Position numbers and translations under genes: made by a program
From: Mesostigma viride
Lineage: Eukaryota; Streptophyta; Mesostigmatophyceae; Mesostigmatales; Mesostigmataceae
NCBI GenBank assembly: GCA_009746045.1
Contig: RPFO01000002.1
Span: forward strand, 1,710,642 to 1,737,697
Length of the DNA stretch: 27,056 nucleotides
Direction: 5' to 3'
In this document: positions 18,716-25,732 of the stretch, piece by piece
Layout of the letters: each line of letters begins with the position of its first letter
How positions within the stretch are numbered: position 1 is the first letter of the stretch
Notes under the pieces: model-generated
Seen by the model: the letters and a program-made list of their open reading frames with translations, nothing else
Databases searched by the model: none
Told to the model about the DNA's origin: nothing

Positions 18716-18960
18716 CTAGCTGTTCCTATGCAGAACAAGAAGAGGTGGATGACCAATGTCCCGGCTGACACGCCAGCCCCTGTGGGCAAGCCCCCTCCCC
18801 CAAAGCGGAAGGGGCGCTTTGGGGAGAAGTGTAGTTAGGATTTTGTAGACTAGATAGGTTAGAGTTACCTTATTTCGATGTCGCGGCTTGACCCACCTCC
18901 ACCCATTCAGCAAGGAATATGTGCTACATCATCTCCCAACGGAGGCATGTTATAATTTTA
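18716..18960 (+). mobile_element. 5'-truncated LINE copy, diverged
   Basis: This is colinear with LINE positions about 13820-14040: TGCAGAACAAGAAGAGGTGG, then CCTGTGGGCAAGCC, a Pro/Lys-rich C terminus, a TAG stop, ATATGTGCTACAT, hairpin CTCC-CAAC-GGAG (18933-18944) and GGCATGTTATAATTTTATTT as the tail. It is clearly more diverged than the copies at 5336-5978. Confidence 0.8.
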
Positions 18961-19562
18961 TTTGATAGGTTAATGTAGTGTCTTGGGGCATGATGCAGAT
19001 GAGATTTGTAACTTCCGTGTAATTATGTTTCTAAAGAGATTAGCATAGTACTATAAACATGCCCATGCGCATGACACGCAAGTACTTACGGACTTCCACC
19101 AGACCTGGCAATAAACAAGCATTTGATGGGATGGACCCAGCGATACATAATGGCGTGCATGCATAAAAAATATACACTATGCATGGCCCAATGGGCATGC
19201 ATTAAAGTAATTACCAATGATAGCCGAGTACCTCCTATCTCATCCCATGTGGCGTCAGTCACAGACGACCTGAAAATAAAACAGTAGACATAACTGAAAG
19301 CTCTTGTCAAAAGATATTGGCACTGTCAATAGGTGGTAACAACAAGACCACGACAGGCCAAGGGAAAGGCCGACATGAGAGCACTGAAGCTAAACCGGCA
19401 GGCCGGGCCACAATTAACCCTCCAGCACCAAAGTGCCACTGCATCATGTAAGACAAGCCTGAGATATGGACCAAGTCTCCCCCCACAAGAAATGTCCCAC
19501 AGGTAACAACCACCAGCAACTCGATCACAGCTGACTGAAACGCATCCACAAAGACTGGTGTT
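18961..19562. other. Spacer downstream of the F-box-like gene
   Basis: Weak frames at 19086-19310 and 19307-19549 show no motif. The stretch would contain the 3' untranslated region of the minus-strand gene at 19563-20807. No repeat is evident. Confidence 0.4.
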
Positions 19563-20807
19563 CTAGATACGAGTAACCACTTTCACGCCCATGAGGGTCG
19601 GGACGGCACTCCGACTGATAGTGTAGAGCCACCGGCCACACTCGCCCAGAAAGCGTCCTGCCTGCCCATACGTGTTCTGGGTAGACCGCCCAAATCGATT
19701 GCCGTCGCGCATGCACGTTGTCCGTGCCTCCTCAACCAGGTGCGACCCTCTTCCACGCAGCAGCCGCAACGTGCAGGGCTCCTGCAACCGCTCTTTAAGG
19801 ACGTTGGTAGCCGCTGGGTGCGTCAACAAGACGGCGCCGGCGAGAACCACGGGATCAAGTGTAGGCATGGACTCCAGCAAAGTTGCCCACCCTGCACGAT
19901 CCCAATAGTCCCTAGTATGCCCCGCGGACTCCCACCCCTCTCCCCAAGCCTGGCAGCTGGTGAAGACCACAATGCTGTACAGACCCCACATGATCGGCGA
20001 CTGCCATACGTGGTTCCACTCTGCCACGAGCTGCCTCTCCATTTCCTCTGGGGGCAGCAGGTCGTGGCCGCGCCTTTCGTCTTCATGTTGCCGCCACTGG
20101 GCAACGTATTCCATGCTCCACTGACTGCCCAGGTCTGCGGGAATGTCGCGAAGCGAGAACAAGTTCCCCAGGCAGGTGGGAGGCTGCCGGCGCAGACGCG
20201 ACTTCACATCCGACATGAGCTTGCGAAATGTGGTGCCGTATGCCTCCAGGGTGGATGCAGACAGCTCCAACGTGATGCTGTTATTCCTGATGGGATTAGC
20301 CCGGGTGGGATCGAATAAGGTGCCAGTGATGAGCATGCGCGTAGGTGCTGCGATGTCGTCAATAGGGCCGTACTCTGCCTCCAAATGCTCCGCCTCCCTC
20401 CAATGAATACCGGTCTTGATCTGCCACTTGTGCTGCTGCACTATCAAACGCACTTCTTTGCTCATTACGCTGACCCTCGCGCGTTCCAGGGGGCCGAGTA
20501 GGTCAACAATGCACCCGAGGATTCCGGGCTCCATATCTTGGCCGAACCATGCCGGCTCATCAGGCCTGTGCTGGTCAGCAACCCTCATGCGGTGTAATCG
20601 TCCGGCAATGCTCTTCTGCGATAAGGACAGATTCTCGGTTACCGTTGCCAAATCGCAATGGGTCCGCAAAAATTCTTCGACTACCGCCGGCAACGACTCC
20701 GTCGAATACAGTGTCCCTCCCGACCGGAATGACTCCTCCGAGTCGGAGGGATAGGATCCCGTATCCGCCGAGCTCATGGGGGACCGCTCCCCTGTATCAT
20801 TCGACAT
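19563..20807 (-). CDS. F-box-like protein, 414 aa, single exon
   Basis: The ATG at 20807 is the first in the frame after an upstream in-frame TGA at 20861-20859, and the frame runs unbroken to TAG. Residues 1-45 are acidic and Ser-rich (SDSEESF), likely disordered. Residues 52-75 (DLATVTENLSLSQKSIAGRLHRMR) resemble a small helix-turn-helix. Residues 92-126 (MEPGILGCIVDLLGPLERAR..SVMSKEVRLIV) have the spacing of an F-box: hydrophobic helix, L-x-P turn, then a VSK-x-x-R-x-x-I helix. F-box proteins usually link substrates to an SCF ubiquitin ligase. The remaining 290 residues are rich in Trp and Arg and match no repeat or substrate domain I know. It diverges from the kinase gene across a repeat-filled spacer. 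The coding call is strong; the F-box call is moderate. Confidence 0.72.
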   Translation of the reverse strand: MSNDTGERSPMSSADTGSYPSDSEESFRSGGTLYSTESLPAVVEEFLRTHCDLATVTENLSLSQKSIAGRLHRMRVADQHRPDEPAWFGQDMEPGILGCIVDLLGPLERARVSVMSKEVRLIVQQHKWQIKTGIHWREAEHLEAEYGPIDDIAAPTRMLITGTLFDPTRANPIRNNSITLELSASTLEAYGTTFRKLMSDVKSRLRRQPPTCLGNLFSLRDIPADLGSQWSMEYVAQWRQHEDERRGHDLLPPEEMERQLVAEWNHVWQSPIMWGLYSIVVFTSCQAWGEGWESAGHTRDYWDRAGWATLLESMPTLDPVVLAGAVLLTHPAATNVLKERLQEPCTLRLLRGRGSHLVEEARTTCMRDGNRFGRSTQNTYGQAGRFLGECGRWLYTISRSAVPTLMGVKVVTRI

Positions 20808-21109
20808 GTCCGCTAATGCAAAGGCTGCCGCCTGCACCTGAGATGTCTGCGGGAGTGTTCACGCCGCGATACAGTTAGTTAGTCACTATGCGAGGAAAAA
20901 TGGACTCGTAAAAGTTATGTCGTCGTTCGACTTGAGAACCGGGTGGTGAGATTTGCGGGAAAAAGCCTGTTGTAGTAGTTGTTGTTGTATGTCCACGCCG
21001 CACATGGGCAGCAGAGATTTGTGTGGGAAGGAGGGTGCATGGTGATATTCTGCCACACCTAATGTGCAATGATGCACGCGGTTTAGTGCAATAGCGGGTC
21101 GACAGCGGG

Positions 21110-21580
21110 TCGCTGCATTCCTGCCGTGGGAAGGAGGGAGGTGGTACACAAATACCGTACAGGTGGTACACAACTGCAGCCAGCACAACAGCGAGTCGCT
21201 GCGTACCTGCCGTGGGAAGGAGCGGGGTGGTACACAAAAACCGTACAGGTGGTACACAACTGCAGCCAGGACAACAGCGGGTCGCTGCGTACCTGCCGTG
21301 GGAAGGAGCGGGGTGGTACACAAAAACCGTACAGGTGGTACACAACTGCAGCCAGGACAACAGCGGTCGCTGCGTACCTGCCGTGGGAAGGAGGGGGTGG
21401 TACACAAAACCGTACAGGTGGTACACAACTGCAGCCAGGACAACAGCGAGTCGCTGCGTACCTGCCGTGGGAAGGAGCGGGGTGGTACACAAAACCGTAC
21501 AGGTGGTACACAACTGCAGCCAGCACAACAGCGAGTCGCTGCGTACCTGCCGTGGGAAGGAGGGGGGTGCTACACAAATA
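21110..21580 (+). repeat. Tandem array, about 5.5 units of 84-86 bp
   Basis: Units begin at TCGCTGCGTACCTGCCGTGGG, at 21110, 21196, 21282, 21367, 21451 and 21536. Each contains two copies of GGTGGTACACAA separated by CCGTACA, and a GCAGCCAG(C/G)ACAACAG block. Units differ mainly by one-base indels, so they are young. Frames are open in all directions but look like a by-product of the repeat. The array starts about 300 bp upstream of the F-box-like ATG. Confidence 0.93.
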
Positions 21581-21585
21581 TCCGA

Positions 21586-22080
21586 CCTATATATTAGCGA
21601 TAGCCGCCGCCTATTAAACAGGTCCTATTCATCACGAGCGTCAACGCCCCGTCATCGCCCCGTCATCGCCCGGCCGAGGGCCTTAACCTGTTAACTGTTT
21701 ATTCGGAGTAATAGTCAACGACCTATACTACCAATAGCTGCCGCATATCAAACATCGGTTTTTCATCGGGCCCGTCGAGGGCGATGACGGTGACGGTCGT
21801 CACCGTCATCGCCCTCGACGGGCCAACATCTAAACTCTTCTCTTAATCAACAAACTATATTACCAATAGCCGGTGCCTATCAAACAGGTTCTATTCATCA
21901 CGCGCGTGAACGCCCCGTCATCGCCCCGTCATCGCCCTGGCGAGGGCCAACCTCTTAACTCTTTATTCGGAGTAATAAAAAACGGCCTATATTGTCAATA
22001 GCTGCCGCCTATCAACCAGGTCCGTTTCATCACGCCCGTCGAGGGCGATGACGGTGACGGCCGTCACCGTCATCGCCCTG
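21586..22080 (+). repeat. Four-fold about 133-bp repeat with two long palindromes
   Basis: The lead text CCTATATTA..CAATAGC-GCCGCCTATCAAACAGG recurs at about 21586, 21722, 21852 and 21987, each time with a TATA-like CCTATA. Units alternate in their second half: units 1 and 3 carry repeated CGTCATCGCCC; units 2 and 4 carry perfect palindromes at 21769-21824 (27-bp arms, 2-nt centre) and 22042-22079 (19-bp arms, no spacer). Both palindromes are built on GGGCGATGACGGTGACGG and thus hold several TGACG half sites, known in plants as bZIP targets. The block ends 100 bp before the kinase ATG and is a likely control region. Confidence 0.85.
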
Positions 22081-22180
22081 CCGGCATTGCCATACAAGAA
22101 GAAGCTCTCGATCCTAGGTATAGACTACCTCGTGTATCATCGTAATTCACGGACATCGACATCATTCATACCTACCGACG

Positions 22181-23362
22181 ATGGCCAGCTGCAAAAGAAA
22201 AATGTCGACCAACAGACAGGACCTGTCGCCGGGAACCCTGTCGGCATTAAGGGCGAGACAGGCTTTTAATTCACGGACTTACAGACTGCGCACATGCACC
22301 GCGTTGCATAGGGTGTCGCGTGTGTTCAACGGCGCGGACTCGCACGCTTGCAGGGACGTTGAGCTGCAAACCAATGCACCGTCCGATTGGAGCATTGCAT
22401 TGCAGCGGCTCACGAATTATGATCAAAAGGTTTCTCACAGCGCTAGCAAGTTGACGCATTTCATCGCAGTGAAATTGTCAGGTGACCGTATAGGAAAAGG
22501 TGCTCATGGCACGTTATACGCTATCCCTGCTAGCTCGAGTGCACCAGGTGGCGAGGCTACGCTAGTGGTAAAGCTGGCAAGCCTTCGACGAGACACGCTG
22601 CTGGTAAACTACCAGGAGGCTGTTATAACCGCCGTTGTGGCAGTGGCCAAGGAGGCCGGTTTCATGTCTATAGCTGGCCCGCAGGTCTGCCCTGCAGTAG
22701 AAGGGCTCTGGTCCACGTGCGGTGAAGTAGGTGGTATTGTCATGGAGAGAATGAGTGGTGACTTGCATGCTGCCCGTGATGCCCCGGAAAATCAGCGTTT
22801 TTTCGAAGTTTGCTCACCCAGCGTCCTTGCAGACTGTGCAAAGGCATTGGCTGGCTTGCACGGCGTTAACATTATACACAATGACGTCAAGCTCGATAAT
22901 TTTCTCTACACCATGGCGCCAGGAAGTTCACATCCGATAATCCGTATTGCAGATCTCGGCCTGGCGACAAGAGGGGGGGAACGGATTTTCACGCATCAGG
23001 CTGGTAAGGATCGTCAGCCTCGGTGGCATCCCGCAACAGTGGACCAGCCCGGCATGCCAGGAGGGGTGGTGACAGCGCAGCGAGACCATGATGTGTACTC
23101 CTTCCTTGTAATGGTGGTATCCTTGTTCCGGCATAAGGGCCGCGCTCTCTTCGTGAATTCTGTGGATTCAGGGCTATTTAACTTGTGTCACAATGTCTAT
23201 TACCACACCAAAAGGTTGGGCCCCCTTGCTTTCAAGCTACCCACGATGTCTGAAGTGGAGGAGTTGTTTCGCAATGCTCGGCCTTTTGTTTCCAGGCCTT
23301 GCCCAGAGAACGCTCCAGGGACACCACGGAACACGGTGCCCCTCCCGCGTGTCAGGGGTTAG
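22181..23362 (+). CDS. Divergent eukaryotic-type protein kinase, 393 aa
   Basis: The ATG at 22181 (ACCGACGATGG) is followed by an unbroken frame to TAG. The first 95 residues are basic and lack a known domain. The kinase domain spans about 96-345: glycine loop GKGAHG (105-110), ATP-anchoring Lys131 (LVVKLAS), a possible helix-C Glu146, hinge near Glu189 (GIVMERMSGDL), catalytic loop HNDVKLDN (His233, Asp235, Lys237, Asn240), DLG in place of DFG (258-260), and DHDVYSF (302-308) in the C lobe. All residues needed for phosphotransfer to Ser/Thr are present. Asn replaces Arg in HRD, so it is a non-RD kinase that would not rely on activation-loop phosphorylation. The C lobe is short. Substrate and pathway are unknown. 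It lies 100 bp after a palindrome-rich array and diverges from the F-box-like gene. Confidence 0.87.
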   Translation: MASCKRKMSTNRQDLSPGTLSALRARQAFNSRTYRLRTCTALHRVSRVFNGADSHACRDVELQTNAPSDWSIALQRLTNYDQKVSHSASKLTHFIAVKLSGDRIGKGAHGTLYAIPASSSAPGGEATLVVKLASLRRDTLLVNYQEAVITAVVAVAKEAGFMSIAGPQVCPAVEGLWSTCGEVGGIVMERMSGDLHAARDAPENQRFFEVCSPSVLADCAKALAGLHGVNIIHNDVKLDNFLYTMAPGSSHPIIRIADLGLATRGGERIFTHQAGKDRQPRWHPATVDQPGMPGGVVTAQRDHDVYSFLVMVVSLFRHKGRALFVNSVDSGLFNLCHNVYYHTKRLGPLAFKLPTMSEVEELFRNARPFVSRPCPENAPGTPRNTVPLPRVRG

Positions 23363-23582
23363 GACATGTAGGATACCGTGACAGCAGCTTTGTCGACTTG
23401 GATCCATGATCTAACATCGTGGTTGCCTTGGTTTACTTATCGGTGATTACTGATGCCTGTTGTACACACGGTGCACATGTCTTATTAATTAACTTATTAA
23501 GTACTAAATTATTATATCGTCTTTTGATTGACTTAGCCAGCTTTTGCCCATGCACACACATGTGCACATTAATTAAGTATAT

Positions 23583-24018
23583 AATTAAACTCGTGCTTCC
23601 ACTGGGGAGTCACGGAGCATTAACCCGGATGGATGGATGGATGGAGGGAGGGAGGGAGGGAGGGAGGGTTTAGGCTGGATGGATGGAGGGAGGGAGGGAG
23701 GGAGGGAGGGAGGGAGGGAGGGAGCTAGGGTTTAGGGTGGGTGGATGGATGGAGGGAGGGATGGATGGAGGGAGGGAGGGAGGGAGGGAGGGAGGGAGGG
23801 AGGGAGGGAGGAGGGAGGGAGGGAGGGAGGGAGGGAGGGAGGGAGGGAGGGAGGGAGGGAGGGAGGGAGGGAGGGAGGGAGGGAGGGGGAGGGAGGGAGG
23901 GAGGGAGGGGGGGGAGGAGGGAGGGAGGGAGGGAGGGGTGCACGCAATCCTACCGGTCAAAGCGATCTACAAAACAGTTCTATGTTCTCTTTGTGATGGT
24001 CGCGACCCTAGGGGTCTT
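23583..24018. repeat. Microsatellite-bearing repeat, copy A
   Basis: The order is TAATTAAACTCGTGCTTCC-ACTG-GGGAGTCACGGAGCATTAACCC, then a long simple array, then CACGCAATCCTACCGGTCAAAGC and CCCTAGGGGTC. Copy B at 24417-24735 has the same left and right flanks around a different simple array. The left flank, read on the minus strand, is the family-3 retroelement 3' end. The element probably moved with its microsatellite. Confidence 0.7.
23629..23937 (+). repeat. GGAT/GGGA simple-repeat array
   Basis: GGAT units pass into long GGGA runs, with interruptions at TTTAGGCTGGAT (about 23669) and CTAGGGTTTAGGGTGGG (about 23725). The latter contains AGGGTTTAGGG, 1.5 units of the plant-type telomere repeat TTTAGGG, most likely by chance. 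Frames open on both strands come from the four-base period. Confidence 0.95.
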
Positions 24019-24336
24019 GGTTGGCATGCCGCCCTCGTGTGAAAACACGTTCCTTCCCCACTGCATGGGGCTTGTTGGCCTCTATGACCTGCACAGTCAC
24101 GTGTCTATTAATTAATCAATAAATTCATGACCATGGGCCCACGTGGCCATGTCCATCATCTTTCTCCAAATCACTTAAAGAGGACTAGCACCCCCATGCA
24201 TGTCCTCTGCACATGCGGAGACGCCAATTCATCAGTTTAAATTTTGTATTCAACTCGTGACACGCCAATTAATTAATAAGCTAGTTAAGGAATTAATTAA
24301 TTTTGTGCACATTAATTAATTATTTAATAGACACGT
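24019..24336. other. AT-rich spacer, no gene
   Basis: TTAATTAA-rich text with no coding signal. The right end leads into the plus-strand family-3 retroelement end at 24337. Confidence 0.45.
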
Positions 24337-24452
24337 GCTCCGTGACTCCGCGACGCGAGCACGAGTTTAATTAATTAATTTTGATTTGCTGCTGGACTAC
24401 ATTAATGAATTATATAATTAAACTCGTGCTCGCGTCGCGGAGTCACGGAGCA
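24337..24452. repeat. Perfect 36-bp inverted repeat, 44-nt spacer
   Basis: The left arm 24337-24372 and right arm 24417-24452 are exact reverse complements. Each arm is a family-3 retroelement 3' end (TGCTCCGTGACTCC...GCGAGCACGAGTTTAAT), the left on plus and the right on minus, so two 3' ends face each other. The spacer is AT-rich. Confidence 0.9.
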
Positions 24453-24735
24453 TTAACCCCGATGGATGGATGGATGGATGGATGGATGGATGGATGGATG
24501 GATGGATGGATGGATGGATGGATGGATGGATGGATGGATGGATGGATGATGGATGGATGGATGGATGGATGGATGGATGGATGGATGGATGGATGGATGG
24601 ATGGATGGATGGATGGATGGATGGATGGATGGATGGATGGATGGATGGGGACACGCAATCCTACCGGTCAAAGCTATCTACAACATGAAGCCAACACTGT
24701 TGTATCTAAGCTCTCTACCCTAGGGGTCCTGTCTA
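24417..24735. repeat. Microsatellite-bearing repeat, copy B
   Basis: The left flank is TAAACTCGTGCTCGCG...GAGTCACGGAGCATTAACCCC; the centre is the GGAT array; the right flank is ACACGCAATCCTACCGGTCAAAGC.ATCTACAA and, further on, CCCTAGGGGTC. It is paralogous to copy A at 23583-24018. Confidence 0.7.
24461..24647 (+). repeat. (GATG)n microsatellite, about 46 units
   Basis: An almost perfect GATG array of about 187 bp with one one-base deletion (GATGATGG near 24546). The four-base period keeps frames open on both strands. These are not genes. Confidence 0.97.
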
Positions 24736-24893
24736 GCGTGCTTCCTGGAATACATGGAGGTGCGTGTGCACTTGTGCACCCAGATCGAGTAGGTGGCAGT
24801 TTACACCCATCACCAACAGGTTGTATCACATAATATGTAGTAAAAACCCTATTAACTGGGACATGGACGCATGGTGATCCAACGCCATATTTG

Positions 24894-25213
24894 AAGTGAG
24901 ACAACTAATATGCCCCTAGTCAGCTGCACATGTGTTACATGATTTCATGTTATTAATTCCTATATTTGTAACACGTACCTTTCGAACATAACAAATTAAT
25001 TCATGGAATAGTATCGTGTGGCCGTTGTGGGGTCGCGGACAACTTCTTTTCCCCAACAAAGATAGTGGATGTCTCCCCAAGACGGTGCTATGTACATGTA
25101 GGTCCACTACTATATAGCCTAACAACAGCGGCCCAGACTTAATTAGTAACTCGCTCCTGCTGGGGCCCTCGTGGAGCAAAATAACCCTAAGAATTATAGT
25201 TGTCTCACTTAAT
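24894..25213. mobile_element. Candidate MITE with 14-bp terminal inverted repeats
   Basis: AAGTGAGACAACTA at 24894-24907 is matched in inverse orientation by TAGTTGTCTCACTT at 25197-25210, enclosing 317 bp without coding capacity. The right end extends to a 17-mer that is found exactly at 1199-1215 and 1409-1425. I see no clear target duplication. The inside holds another retroelement-like end near 25140-25185 (CTCGCTCCTGCTGGGG). Confidence 0.4.
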
Positions 25214-25732
25214 ATAATGCTAGCTACCATGATATCCTTGATGGCTATACACAACAATTAACAGGGGAACTGATACACCCGTCCTTCTTTCAGTATAAAG
25301 GATCTAGTCAGGTCACAGGTGCCATCTGAAATGCTCAGTAGCACCGCCTGGCATCTATACAGTGTGGGTGCAATGCATTTAAAACAGTCCCAAGGTCAGC
25401 AGATGCATAGGGGATGCAATCACACCAGGCTGTCTCCTTGACACCATGCAGGGTCATCCTTACCCTGGGTAGTAAAACATATTATCATAGGCGTGGAGCC
25501 TTCTTGACAAAGCTGCATGGGCATTAATGCAATGTGGGCAACAAGTGTGCTCGATCCATGTGGGCCTTGTTCATCATGCATTCGTCCAGGAATACATCTC
25601 TCACTCCATACATGTGTCCAGGATTCAAGTTTTGGACCAATGCTCCTGTCAGGCCATGACAGGATGAAACTGGAGCTGCAGCTATTGAGACAAAGCCGGG
25701 AACCCCAGGATACATGCGTGCATGGTGAACAC
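25214..25732. other. Spacer downstream of the protease-like gene
   Basis: A minus-strand frame at 25420-25758 overlaps the end of the next gene and shows no motif. The stretch likely holds that gene's 3' untranslated region. Confidence 0.4.

Noticed and set aside
20875-21694. Long frames in several phases across the 85-bp array
   Set aside because: Open in most phases on both strands and made only of repeat units; no unique domain is attached.
23725-23745. Interstitial telomere (AGGGTTTAGGG)
   Set aside because: Only about one and a half units, embedded in GGGA repeats; likely chance.
23670-24833. Gly/Arg/Glu-, Pro/Ser- and Met/Asp/Gly/Trp-rich frames over the simple repeats
   Set aside because: Direct translations of GGGA and GATG arrays; no support as genes.
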